Of a stretch of DNA of 64,000 nucleotides, positions 50,718 through 61,804 are shown one piece after another. The DNA is from Ampullaceana balthica (lineage: Eukaryota; Mollusca; Gastropoda; Lymnaeidae). Position 1 is the first letter of the stretch; every line of letters begins with the position of its first letter. Made by a program: the position numbers and the translations under genes. Under the pieces are notes generated by a model. That model was given only the letters and a program-made list of their open reading frames with translations, did no database searches and was not told where the DNA came from. The stretch spans positions 1,619,299 through 1,683,298 of the forward strand of contig CALYLW010000285.1 in assembly GCA_944989445.1 (NCBI GenBank). Direction: 5' to 3'.

Positions 50718-50858
50718 TCCCAATTAATTTGTCAACTGGCCTCGGGCCTCCATCATCGTCCCTGGCCTCACTGCTGTGCAGGCTGCTGAGCGAGGAGACC
50801 CTCGAGAAGCACAGTGGTGTCCCTTCCTCGTTGTAGCTTTTTGTCTGGTCCAGGGATC
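50718..50858 (-). CDS. APC: APC-like gene, exon 6 with a 20-residue repeat, truncated by the satellite
   Basis: After the acceptor ccatctcatcag the exon enters in phase 1 and is open to the N at 50717. It encodes SYNEEGTPLCFSRVSSLSSL followed by an acidic EARDDDGG. TPxCFSRxSSLSSL is the core of the 20-residue beta-catenin-binding repeats of adenomatous polyposis coli (APC), a scaffold of the Wnt beta-catenin destruction complex; Ser residues in the core are phosphorylated in known APC proteins. The exon is cut 1 base before the 32-bp satellite, so SAMP (axin-binding) repeats and the C-terminal basic region are not in the window. Confidence 0.78.
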
Positions 50859-51383
50859 CTGATGAGATGGAGATGAAAATATTCTTTAAGGTCTTAACTT
50901 TATAGTGAAAGTTTTTCTGGTAAATTGTTAAAAAACAATGAACTCACAACTAAAAAACAATGAACTCACAACCGAATAAAAATAAGTTATTGGCTGTTAT
51001 TTTAAAAAACTAGGTAAACAAAGTTGTTTGGTTATGCTAAAGAGGGAAAGATTATTTAATATATAAATAGAGTTCATGAACATGTCACAAAAACATCCAT
51101 GAGTCACAGGTTACTACGTTTCAAAGAACAGGACACAATTTTTTTTTATTTGCTTAACAAAATTCTGAGATTTTAATATGCTTACCTGTGAGTCATGTGA
51201 TCATTGTTTAAATATGTATTATAAGGTGTTAAGTATGTAGAGACCATATTGGTTAATAAGGGCACACACACCATCTCATAACATCTATCAAGTCATTTCA
51301 CACATAATAATTCAGAAAATCATTTCATGGCAAGAGAAAGAAAAACAAAAACAAAATAGTTCAGACAGAAGATGTCACCTACC
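50859..51383 (-). other. Intron between APC-like exons 5 and 6
   Basis: AT-rich, no repeat recognised. Bounded by GAAG|GTAGGT and the acceptor catctcatcag on the minus strand. Confidence 0.65.
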
Positions 51384-51451
51384 TTCATTTAAGTCATTGT
51401 GAAAATGCAGAACTTCACTTGTCTGGTTGGCAGAAAAGCTGTCACTTTTGG
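51384..51451 (-). CDS. APC: APC-like gene, exon 5 (one frameshift)
   Basis: 68 bp between ttcccttttag and GAAG|GTAGGT. The frame entered from exon 4 (two leading bases) reads KSDSFSANQT. The frame that leaves in phase 1 to exon 6 reads EVLHFHNDLNE. The two halves are one base apart, so a single base is missing near 51419. All three frames are otherwise closed, whereas the splice sites and phases fit the neighbours exactly. Confidence 0.65.
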
Positions 51452-51698
51452 CTAAAAGGGAAAATGTGTCACTTTGATTATAATAGTGTGATTCCTAGTC
51501 AGTATTTCATATATATATTTTAATTACATTATTTTGTTTAGACAAGTATTGGAGAACAATATAAACACAAACACACACATCAACGCAGCAAAAAGAGTTA
51601 TGCATCCACTTTGCCAAATATATAATAATGTTGCTAGTGCTAAATATTTTTCTTTTAAAAAAGAAAACAAAAAGTGTGTACATAAATAATGGATAAGG

Positions 51699-53430
51699 GG
51701 TCGTCCATAAATGACGTCACGCGATGCGATTTTTTACCCCCCCCCCAGTCGTCACAAAAACTTAGACCCCCCCCCTATACATATATGTCACAAATCTTTG
51801 ACCTAAAAAAAAACTATAAAAAAAAACTTGCTTTATTTTCTATTTGAAAATATGTATGTTTCAAATCACTTTTATTGTCATTTAAGTATTTATTATTTAT
51901 TTAGTGAAGATCTACATTGTAATATCGTAACCCGCGCGAAGCATTTTTTAAAAACGTTTTACCGTCCTTCAGAAAACGAAATGCGTTAACATCCTTAGAT
52001 TATATTTTATTTTAATGCATACAAATTAACCATTGACTATTAATCATCACGGTTAACGTCTTTGTTTAGAAAAATAATTATTTAAAAATAACATTTTTAA
52101 AATTTATTTTTTTAAAATCCCTCAATTGACTGACGGGCATCCCGTAAGAAAGAGGTCGGCGAACAGAGGTAAATAACCTCATCTGGGGTCAAAAAGGGAA
52201 TTCTTGGGGGTAATGCAGACTCATTTGGGACATATAACATCCACTACAATCCACTAGATATATTAAAATACGTCATGTGTACGCTTGGAACATATGCCCA
52301 TTATTGAGCCGGTTCCTTCCAGAAAATGCATTTTTTTAAAATTTGACAACTATGTAGATTTCTTACCTTACGTATTATACATATTATTCTACCCTTCTTT
52401 CATTTATATTGACACGAGTGACAATAATCTTAATCCACATGACTTGTCTGTCTCCTCTTGAATTGTGATGTCAAGAATTTAATGCATTCAATAAAGTTGA
52501 TGAATAGTTGACTCATTTTAAATGGGCTCATTTACCATTATATCTAGAACAGTGCTTCTCAAACTTTTTAGTATGGCGGAGCGGCAGGAATTTTTATCAT
52601 TGTACCAGGGACCGGTGCACTATTTTCCCTGCACTAACAATTTTTTCAGTCCTTTTTTTAGAACATCTGCGGACCGGCAGCGGATGGCCCACGGACAGGC
52701 ACCGGTCCGCGGTCCACCACTTTGAGAAGCACTGATCTAGAAGACTAGAATGGCCATGGGCGTTTGACCAAATACCAATCGAACAATTATATCAAACTTA
52801 AAACGTTTTTAATTCTATCAAACAGATTCCCTCCCCCCTCTCCTTTTAAAGAAAAAGGATATTCTGCGTCGTTTTGACTTTAAATATATACACATAATTC
52901 TATTCAGATCATTTTTAGACACTTGTCATGCTTGTAAAACTCACCAGTATTATTTTGCTAACGACGCTCCCCCAAATCAAGTCATGTGAGCAGGACCTAG
53001 AGTCTGGGGGTGGGGGGGGTAACGAACACATAAACTTGTATATTTTGGCCAAAAAAAACATGAGACAACCAAATGGAGCTGCGGTTACATCACAAATGCT
53101 TTGATGTCAACAACAAACGACGCAGTGTAACAATTTCATATGTTAACTTGTGGATTCTCAAACTTAAGGATTATAATTAGATTTAATTTTCGTGTCTTGA
53201 TAGCCTACGCCAACCAGCGCCTGATGGCCTACGACCGACCACTAATAAATGTCATTAAATAAATTGTAAGCGACCAAATATTTCAGTGGAAGTTTTATTT
53301 AAAGTTACCCTTTTGATGTGACGTCACATTTCTTCAACCCCCCTCCCTCCCCCTCGTCACGCATCATCACAAGAGTGTGACCCCCCTCCCCCCCTAGGTG
53401 CGTGACGTCATTTATGTGTCATAGAATTTG
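51699..53430. mobile_element. DNA transposon with ATAAATGACGTCACGC ends inside an APC-like intron
   Basis: Left: gtcgtccataaatgacgtca then cgc and a C tract. Right: cccccctaggtg then cgtgacgtcatttatg, an inverted match over ATAAATGACGTCACGC. About 1.7 kb, with no transposase ORF recognised; the superfamily was not assigned. It carries the hAT MITE at 52550-52734. TSDs were not resolved. Confidence 0.6.
52550..52734. mobile_element. hAT-type MITE, 185 bp, perfect 8-bp TSD
   Basis: Inverted ends cagtgcttctcaaa and tttgagaagcactg. Both flanks are atctagaa (52542-52549 and 52735-52742). The interior includes ggcggagcggcaggaatttt and caccggtccgcggtcca. A truncated relative lies at 4950-5030. Confidence 0.95.
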
Positions 53431-54047
53431 AAAAATCAAAAATGGCTATTTTTCATTTAAATATTTAAGTTTTACTTCTTTTTTTTTGTGTTCAAAACAT
53501 TTAAAAGCCAGTTCTTTACCATTCCACCAAATTATCTATAGAGTCCTTTGCATCAATAGCAATAGTAGTTGAACAAATTTTACTAAGTGTTAATACTCAT
53601 AGGGGTAGGAGTTGTTTTGTTTAAATAATATTCTCACCAATAAAAAAAAATACATAAATGTGAATAAAATAAAGTTATTTTTATTATTTTCTATTCAATC
53701 ATTCAATTTGTAAAATTTTCTAATGACTTAAGAACATTAAAACTCAATGCGTCCCATAAACCTTATTTCTGATAGGCTTGATGGAGAAATATAAATAATG
53801 AAAAGGGATAACAGAAATAAATAAATTTGATATTTACAAGGCTGTCTCTCTAAGATGAATAATGGTAGGTTCTATTGAACCCATGGACGTATGAGGATGG
53901 AAGATATTTAAATGGAAAGAAAACCGAAAAGATGACCCACAGTCTTAGAAAAACTTAGAAACAGGTATCCTGTTGTGACCTCTTCACCCCCCTCCCCCTT
54001 TTTGTTTTCCTTAAAAGCCTGAGGGACACAATCTATGCCAAACATAC
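53431..54047 (-). other. Remaining part of the intron between APC-like exons 4 and 5
   Basis: AT-rich, no gene. An open stretch running past the exon 4 donor (to 53908) is intron read-through. Confidence 0.55.
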
Positions 54048-55373
54048 CTAAGCTGTGTTCCTTATTTCCTGACACCAACAGTGGGGCAGTTCTTCCTTGA
54101 GACAAGTTCACAGTTGCTCTGCCAAACGACCTGGTCTCGCCGCTGACCGGTGTCTTGGCCAAGTCTCCCAATGTCAGTGTTTTGTTGACCTCTATCACGG
54201 TCAAGTTGTTTTGAATCCTGGAAACTTTCTAGAAACTCCACTTCATCGACGTCGTCTTCTTTAGCCTCAACGGCCATGTCAGAGCCCAGTGCTTCCTGCC
54301 AGGCTTTTATTGCTTGAAGATCCACTGGACTGCGATGGGGTGTTTTCAGTGTGGAACGTGAGAACCTGGTCTTTGTTGATTTCTTTGTCAGTCTGATCAT
54401 TGGCCCGTCGGATCTCTTCTTGAACCTCTTCGTATGCGCACTCCTTGCACCTGTGGAATTTATTCTGAGCCTTTACCTGGGCCGGCTGGTGAAGCAGACA
54501 CGTGTGTTTTACGGTGTGAGAACCATAATTGTTCATGTGAAGAGATGCACCATGGGGCAAAAAACCGTAGCTGTTCATACCGCAGGACTGGGCTTTGTTT
54601 TCAACGGCAAACTTTGAAGCACCGGTATCCTTACCCAACAGTGGAGCGCTGAAATTATGGATTCAGGTCCCAAGACTGACTGAGCCGGTGGTCAAAGAAT
54701 TAGGATTGGCTAAACTGAGGGGACGGGGCGGTTCAGTTATTAGGTTAGAGGAAAGAATTTTCTGAACCGTGAGGGGGGAGCTGTGAGTGGGGGAGCTACC
54801 ACATTCTTTGATCCATACGAGAGTGGCAGTTTCACTGAATGGGGTGGCGTGACCAGGTTTTTGACAAGGGTGGACAGGAAGGCACATCTGATCACCATGT
54901 GTTTTTGTGACTCTAGCTGCATAACGTTGCGGCTGTGATGTGGCAAAGGCAGAAGGATGATAGGCATGACCCCCGGAGACAGATCTACTGGCCTGTGGGT
55001 GTAAAATGTTTTTGGCACACCAAGGACAGCCGGCCTCGTGATGTCTTTAGTCACTTTCACCTGCTGTCTCGGGGGATCAACATTGCATGCGCTGTTTTCG
55101 AAGTCCCGTGGTTTCTGTGGCCCGGGCGTTCTATAGCCATTCACCAACAACGGTTGACCGTTAAATCCAAAGTCAGCGGAGCTGCCCACCATGTGTGGTT
55201 CCCATGTTGCCTGACCAGCGGCCCAGGGTCAGATGCAGCACACGAAGAATGAGAACTTTCACAGGTGGAGTCCTGGCTTATATCCAAGAGGCTGAACAGT
55301 GCTGGAAAGTGGTGGGTAAAAACTCTTTGGCTCTGACTTCGCTTGTTGAAAGTGTAGCATGTGAAGTGTTAGA
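54048..55373 (-). CDS. APC: APC-like gene, exon 4, with clustered frameshifts
   Basis: 1326 bp, from the acceptor aaaaaatttcag to the donor TTAG|GTATGT; it starts in phase 0 and ends in phase 1, matching its neighbours. GC content is well above that of its flanks. It reads as coding over its whole length, but in pieces: SNTSHATLSTSEVRAKEFL, then DSTCESSHSSCAASDPGPL, SSADFGFNGQPLLVNGYR, PGHATPFSETATLVWIKEC, HRCKECAYEEVQEEIRRA, AIKAWQEALGSDMAVEAKED and NKTLTLGDLAKTPVSGETRS. Breaks lie near 55303, 55190, 54890 (an A run), 54665 (a TGA, possibly two slips), 54345 (a C run) and 54225. FHTENTP near 54350 loosely resembles the start of another APC 20-residue repeat. Pseudogene or poor consensus; not resolvable here. 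Confidence 0.62.
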
Positions 55374-56087
55374 CTGAAATTTTTTAAAAACGACATATTA
55401 GCCACTGTATACAGAAATATTGTTTGTCACATTTAATCATCATGTTTTATCACCAAATAGTTAGCGAGGCTTTGTGTCCTGTCCTGTTAGGGAAATAAAA
55501 TTTTACAAGCATAATAAAATTTTGTAAGGAAAATCACATTTTTATTAAATATAACTGACAGGTAGGAAGAAAAATGTCATCTATATTAAGTAAGGTTGGT
55601 CAGATATTGGTATAATTTCTATCTGTTTGTGCAATATACTTCTCCAACTCACAACACTCTATCTGGGTACTTAACGGTACTTCAGTTGTTAACAGTTAAC
55701 CAGTCTTAAGAGCTGGACCAGTCCTATTTAATCTCACCGGTTTTTACTGTAACTTTAATTTGTATTAGCATATAGCCCCAGGGTTCATTTTCATCTTAAA
55801 ACAACCATTAAACTTCTATTTAAATATAATTCTAGAGGTGACGACTGAAACACATAGCATTTTAAAAAGAAAATCACTTATCATCACTTTTTTCTTCTAA
55901 GTTTAATATTAAGAGAAATCAATTATCATCACTTTTTTCTCCTAAGTTTAATCAGCAAACTTATTTTTTTTTAAATTTCACCAAGTAACCGGGCATTGCG
56001 TACAATGACTAATGGGCATGGCAGAACATCAAAGCCCTTTTGATGTTTCCAGTGGGCAAGTGTGTTTGCTGGTCGTAGGAAGGTTAC
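55374..56087 (-). other. Intron between APC-like exons 3 and 4
   Basis: AT-rich. The stretch 55860-55950 contains a short direct duplication (aaatcacttatcatcactttt and variant). No gene. Confidence 0.6.
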
Positions 56088-56492
56088 CTCTTTAAAGCTA
56101 TTGGACAGTGACCGGTCCTTTAAACTAGCGGCCTTAATAACCTTACTGGGTATTCTGACATTTAAATGAAATCCACTAAATGCCTCTAAAGAAAGAATTT
56201 TCCTCTAACCATAAATTATCACAATCAGATGAACTCTTCAAGCAAGAACGACTGTTGTCATAGCTGACCTTAACTTCTGGTTGCCCAAAAGAGTTTGGCT
56301 CTGCATTAATCTGCGTAAGGACATCTCTAGGATCTTTAGCTGGAACAGACGTCTGCCTTCTGTCATGGTCATTTTTTGCTGAGATTTGCTTAACAGGTTC
56401 TTCAACGTTATGAACGAAATGACCAGCAAGCTTAGGATTCTTATTAATGTGCACGCCTCCATTACTGAATACCATTGTTTGGTTCATAGTAC
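56088..56492 (-). CDS. APC: APC-like gene, exon 3 (one frameshift)
   Basis: From the acceptor ttcatttcatgacag (phase 1) to the donor GAG|GTAACC (phase 0). The first frame reads TMNQTMVFSNGGVHINKNPK through DNLWLEENSFFRGI and stops at 56176. The adjacent frame then reads FSGFHLNVRIPSKVIKAASL to SLSNSFKE at the donor. A one-base slip near 56190 joins them and makes the exon end in the phase required by exon 4. No domain was recognised; it is a low-complexity, probably disordered linker, as expected between binding repeats of APC-type scaffolds. Confidence 0.65.
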
Positions 56493-57447
56493 CTGTCATG
56501 AAATGAAATGAAAATTTTGGATTAATTTTACAAACATGTGGTCATAAAAAAAATCTTAACTTCCTCCAAATAAATTGTAAACTATTTGTTTGCTTTGTAC
56601 ATACCGAACCAAACATTTAGTTTCATATCCAAATGAAAAATACTGCCTATGACAAACAAGCTTTTTTAATATAATTTTAATGCAAGATAAATTGAAGTTG
56701 GGGGAAAAAAACATTTATTTTTCTACGAGTGATATTTTTGATGTTTTGGTAAAAAATTTACTCCCCCCCCTCCCCCCAAAACAAAATAGAAGTGCAATAT
56801 TTTACTACAATAGGTCCAAGTAGAATAGGGTTGGAACAAAAATATTTTCAAAATATATACACAATTTATTAATAACCTAATCATCTTGGCCACATATCTG
56901 CATATTAAAAAATTATTATCAGTAGAGCATTTTTAAATTCAGTTTGAACAATTCTTAAATTTGAAAGGGTTCCGACATTTTTATTAATAATTTAATAGAT
57001 TTTTTTTTCTTTGTAGATTAAAATTGTTCTATCATGATCAGGATTAACTTATCGCATATCTGCAAATGTCATTTGCCTTTTTTTTAAAACAAGTTTCAAA
57101 CATTAAATTTTGAGATGATCAAGTTAAATGCAGTAATATACAGTTTATGCAAATTTCTGCCTTTATAAAGAAATAAAGAATATAGAAGAACATTTCTCAT
57201 ATATATTATTTTAAAAGTTCATATAATTAAAAATGGTGCATGCTTTAGCCAACTTATAATATAAAAATGTGGAACAAGAGCTAATGAAAATCATAAAATT
57301 GTATTCAATCCAGATGATTAATAAGCCAACATAATTAAATATGTATACACAATCTGAAATGAACTAATTCAAACTGATAAATCTAAATGGTAAAATTAAT
57401 TTAAATGCACTTAGTAGTCTATTATTACTGCAAAAATAAAAACATAC
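56493..57447 (-). other. Intron between APC-like exons 2 and 3
   Basis: 955 bp, AT-rich, bounded by G|GTATGT and catgacag. No other feature seen. Confidence 0.7.
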
Positions 57448-58558
57448 CACTTCCATCTTTAAGTTGACCAAGCAAGTTGGGTTGAATTTCTTTTCCTTGC
57501 ATATGAGCATGAGGGCCAGTTTTTACATCAGTCTTCAGAGAGTCCCTCTCTAAGCCAAGATTAAAATTTGAAGCCTTGTCCTTATTTGGAATACTTGTAT
57601 CCCTAGGATACTGAGATCTATGGAAATTCCCCTTAGTAACTACCCCATCATCATAGTTGCACACATCGCCACAAGCTTGGCATTTACTCGTAGCATGTGC
57701 TACATCATTAAATGATCCATTGCTGCGAGATGGAGTATCACCTGTGTGACACATCAGCTTCTGACCTTTGCCACCACCCTCAACAGTAGCTTGATGATTT
57801 GACCTGTGTTGGGCATCGGCCAACTTTAAAGCATCCAGCTTTCTTTGTAGCTCCAAAGTAGTGTTGCTTTCATGGTTACGTGAATGAAGTGAATAATTGA
57901 TGGGCTCCTCTTGATAACTTTCACTGGAGCTGGATTCCGTTGTCTTGGAGCTAAAGCTCAAATCTGTAGGGTTGTTGAATATAATAGAGTCCAGATATTT
58001 CCCAGATTCCATGCCATTGTGGTGTAACAGCCGATTCTGAAAAGTATTTTGGTGTGCGGGCGTGGAATTAAACTGGTGCAGGTGAGCTACGTTGGTGTTG
58101 TTCAGATAATTTCCTCCTCCCTGTTCTGGAAGTTTAATCACAGGAGTGCTGGAGAAACTGTGATTCCAAGGATGATTGTGCATAAAAGGTGCTTCGTGCC
58201 TAGGCGTAGAGTTGTTAAAATGCCCTGAAATAGGCCCTTGGCTTTTAGGAGTTTGAGGCATTTCCGTTGAATTTTTTTTTATTGAGCTTTGTTGGGTATG
58301 AATTGTGGAGTCCTCCATTTGAGGAATAGCAAAAAATGATTTTTCATCACAAAAGGTAAAAATTTCATTACTGTCAGAGTCATACTTATGAGGCCTGGAT
58401 GATTTAAACTTTTGACTTTCAGTAAAAATCCTGCTTTTCATATGTGGTGGTTTCCCAAATGAAGCAAGTTGATCATGGTCATATTTGGTTTTGTTGAGGT
58501 ACATTCTCATGTCTGATTCATGTTGTAATCTACAGAAATCTTGTTCAAAAAGAACCTG
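57448..58558 (-). CDS. APC: APC-like gene, exon 2 (intact, 370 codons)
   Basis: Open throughout 1111 bp, from the tandem acceptor attCAGCAG (58559 or 58556) to AGTG|GTATGT; phase 0 to 1. It is Ser/Asn/His-rich and likely disordered, with TPRHEAPF-, STPVIKLPE- and STPAHQNTF-type short repeats. ESYQEEPINYSLHSRNHE (about 57890) resembles the APC 15-residue beta-catenin-binding repeat (core PxNYSxxY), and KCQACGDVCNYDD contains two CxxC pairs. No armadillo repeats are present here or in the 5.4 kb upstream within the window. Being intact while exons 3-5 are broken argues either for recent decay or for local sequence error. Confidence 0.75.
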
Positions 58559-59507
58559 CTGAATATATTTAGAATATCAGTGACTTAGCTTAATAACAAT
58601 GAATGACAATCTTAGTTTATTTTATTTTAACTGTAGGGCTAGCTTGTTTGGCTGACATTCCTCATTGCCAAATTATTTATTATTAGAATAATTGCCATAT
58701 TCAATTCAGTTTTGTTTTTAAAGAGTTAAAATTGTTTTTGCTTTTTTTAAAATTATACTTTAAATCGATAATAGTAATAGTTTAAAAATAATACATGATG
58801 TAATGCATTTAATAATTAAGGTACAGATAAAGTCAATAAAGGAGTTGAACAAGGCAACAAGCTGACTGACATTAATTAATTTGATAATTAGTCATTACTT
58901 TGGGCTTGGGCCTTTCAAAACCAAACAATAACAAATGTTTTCAATGATATAAAAATTTATATATATATAATATTTTACCTTTTTATAATTAATAAAAAAT
59001 AACAATAACATTATTGCTTGCCTGGTTTTAAACTTAAGTTGTATTATAGGAATAAGTAAAATTAAATTAGTCTCAATTGTTAAGTTAGATAACTCTGTGT
59101 GACATGGGAAGTAAACGTTTATTAATCCTAATCCTATGCATATTTGATTACCTATTTTATAGCCTTTGGACTAGTGTAAAGCATGACATTAGTCTTAAAC
59201 TTAGCACCCACTTATTATATTTTCAGTGAACATAATAAAACAAGTTTAAAAATATTGCTCAGTTTATTTAGGTTCACGGTTGACATTTCGTAGAATATCG
59301 AAAATAGGTCACTTATGTAAACAGACTGAGTCAATCGGTCATTCATTCATTGTTGACACATAAATAATATAGTATAGTATCGAACAGCAAAGTTTATGAT
59401 TTTAAAAGCCTAGCTTTCAACCAAAAAAATACACCGTTTTCACTTAGTAGTTAGCTAATTTTAAAAATAATTTATGTCGACCTAAAAGTACAAGGCAGCT
59501 GACATAC
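58559..59507 (-). other. First intron of the APC-like gene
   Basis: 949 bp, AT-rich, starting CAG|GTATGT and ending tattcag on the minus strand. No repeats recognised. Confidence 0.7.
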
Positions 59508-59555
59508 CTGGACGTAACTGCTGTGTTGGTCATTCTTGAGATTCAAATATCGCAT
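59508..59555 (-). CDS. APC: APC-like gene, first visible coding exon (16 codons)
   Basis: ATG at 59555 (MRYLNLKNDQHSSYVQ) ends in phase 0 at CAG|GTATGT and continues in frame into exon 2. The frame is closed upstream by TAA at about 59572, so this is either the true start or an alternative first exon. A second ATG with stronger context (aacaATGG, about 59567) opens a 12-codon upstream ORF that overlaps this start and ends in TGA. The surrounding 59530-59700 has CpG-rich stretches, consistent with a promoter and 5' UTR. If it is the start, the protein lacks the armadillo domain of canonical APC. Confidence 0.55.
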
Positions 59556-59720
59556 CGGCTTCGGCCATTGTTATTTCGAAAAGCGGCGCGTAATGTGTGG
59601 ATAACAGTTGACCAGTTTCGCATTCGGAGTCACTGAACCGTAAAGGTGGAAATAATGCTTGACCATTGGCTGGTGTGCTCACTAAGCTTAGCGGAGTATC
59701 GTTCAACTTAAACGTTACAA
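59556..59720 (-). promoter_or_regulatory. Probable promoter / 5' UTR of the APC-like gene
   Basis: Higher GC and CpG than the surroundings (gcggcgcg, ccgtaaagg, cattcggagtcac) directly upstream of the first exon on the minus strand, with a short upstream ORF. No TATA box is evident. Inference from position and composition. Confidence 0.35.
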
Positions 59721-60540
59721 TTCAGATTAAAATTAAAAATAACTGCAGAGTAACCTAGACACAAAGTTGAATAATTTTTTTTTAAATTACAAATTTAGAC
59801 TATGACTATGACAATTATTTAATACTATGGATGGCGTCGCTTACTACTTAAATTTGAATTTAGAAATGTATAAGTATATTGAAAAGTAGCAGACAAATCC
59901 CAAGCACAAGTCTTAGATAACTACTATTACCATTACTCGTGTATTACTATAGACTAAGACTATGTGACTCAGCGGCGTAGCGTGGGTATGTGCCGCCCGG
60001 GGCAGAACCCGACTTTGCCACCCCCCCCCCACCCTCGTTTTTATAAGTGGACTAAAAAGAATAAAATAATTTAAAACTTATAAGTTCAAGTACTTTGATT
60101 TAATATGACTAAAAACGTGGGGCGGGTGTTTGGTATAAAAATTAAAGATGTTTAATTTAGAAGGCAAAAGAGAGATCTATAAGTGAGAGAATGAGTGAAC
60201 TGTATATGTAAAACCTCATAAGCGCCCGTCCCACGTTTGGGGGGGGGGTAACAGAGACGGCATTTTTTCATTTTGTTTCTGTCGGAAATGTAACTGGCGA
60301 AAACCATTAAGTTAAGTCCATGTACCAGCATCATTTTTACGATGGGCGCACATAAAATATTTTGCTCATCTTACAAGCATGGGATGCCTAATGCCTTTAA
60401 CTTAAAATGAAGTATTGTAACATAGCAAAATATCTGAAAACCGCAACTTTAATCAAGCGTGTTATTATTTTATTTTTTTATGGTTTTTAAAATAATGTTT
60501 TCGTTTTTTCACGCCATTGTCGATTGTTTCGTCAAAAAGA
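59721..60540. other. Intergenic with a repeat end
   Basis: At about 59969-60040, cagcggcgtagcgtggg, then gccgcccggggcaga and a C tract, shares its end with the fragment at 4790-4855, a DNA transposon end of unassigned type. A G tract lies at 60238. No gene. Confidence 0.4.
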
Positions 60541-60541
60541 A

Positions 60542-61266
60542 ACGTACACATATAGTCGTGTCTATGTTTGTACACATATAGTCGTGTCTATGTTTGTACA
60601 CATATAGTCGTGTCTATGTTTGTACATATGTGTCTAGTTTGTACACATATAGTCGTGTCTATGTTTGTACACATATAGTCGTGTCTATGTTTGTACACAT
60701 ATAGTCGTGTCTATGTTTGTACACATATAGTCGTGTCTATGTTTGTACACATATAGTCGTGTCTATGTTTGTACACATATAGTCGTGTCTATGTTTGTAC
60801 ACATATAGTCGTGTCTATGTTTGTACACATATAGTCGTGTCTATGTTTGTACACATATAGTCGTGTCTATGTTTGTACACATATAGTCGTGTCTATGTTT
60901 GTACACATATAGTCGTGTCTATGTTTGTACACATATAGTCGTGTCTATGTTTGTACACATATAGTCGTGTCTATGTTTGTACACATATAGTCGTGTCTAT
61001 GTTTGTACACATATAGTCGTGTCTATGTTTGTACACATATAGTCGTGTCTATGTTTGTACACATATAGTCGTGTCTGTGTTTGTACACATATAGTCGTGT
61101 CTGTGTTTGTACACATATAGTCGTGTCTATGTTTGTACACATATAGTCGTGTCTATGTTTGTACACATATAGTCGTGTCTGTGTTTGTACACATATAGTC
61201 GTGTCTGTGTTTGTACACATATAGTCGTGTCTATGTTTGTACACATATAGTCGTGTCTATGTTTGT
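60542..61266. repeat. 26-bp tandem array, about 27 copies
   Basis: The unit is gtacacatatagtcgtgtct plus atgttt. One unit near 60620-60640 is shortened. Units 61074-61220 include a g variant (ctgtgttt), appearing in two pairs, which suggests a local block duplication. The minus-strand YKHRHDYMCTNTD-type reading frame is an artefact of the repeat. Confidence 0.97.
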
Positions 61267-61479
61267 TAAATTACTTAAATATAAGGTCAAGATACGAAAT
61301 GAATTGTGTGATTAAAACAGTAAATAAAAGCTTTATTTGGGGACAAATGTACAGTATGTATACTGTAAACGTTTTGGCGAATGAATTCGTCAGTAAACAT
61401 AACTAAATGCGCCTTATTTATGAGACATATACTATATCTCAATGTCATACACTGGGCAAATTTATTTATATTACTAATG

Positions 61480-61700
61480 TATTACCCGTCAAAAATGACG
61501 GAAGTTTTCAAAATGGATATATTTGCCTGAAAGCCGCATTTTAAATAATCAGAAAATGTAGAGACCAAAGAGAAAAATTAAATCTCTTTTCAATATTGAA
61601 CAATTTTATGCGGACATTTGAAAATAGTTTTTTTTAATTTTTTTTTCAAGGGTGTTTTAGCGGTGCGCTTTCTAAAATCTAGCGTTACGAACGGACACAG
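61480..61700 (+). mobile_element. Internal fragment of the 25-30 kb Helitron family
   Basis: Shares, in order, aaataatcagaaaatg, agagacaaagaa-like, atattgaacaattttatgcg and agcggtgcgctttc with 28750-28920 and 25400-25560. No Helitron ends are present. Confidence 0.65.
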
Positions 61701-61804
61701 CGAAGTATATATTTTGGATTATATATACGAATATATATGTTATGAGAAAACCTCCAAGCTTAGGCTTCGCCTAATATAATTTTGCATGAATAATAGACAT
61801 TTAA

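Noticed and set aside
36084..50836. Dozens of long plus-strand reading frames (the longest, 40000-43584, is 1194 codons) encoding a 32-residue repeat
   Set aside because: They occur in all three plus frames of a 32-bp satellite that simply lacks stop codons on that strand; there are no flanking exons, start context or codon constraint.
54351..55377. Plus-strand frames opposite exon 4 (54351-54617, 54935-55252, 55195-55377)
   Set aside because: Shadows of the GC-rich minus-strand exon, which has matching splice sites and phases.
61023..61244. Minus-strand 73-codon frame of a YKHRHDYMCTNTD repeat
   Set aside because: Artefact of the 26-bp tandem repeat.
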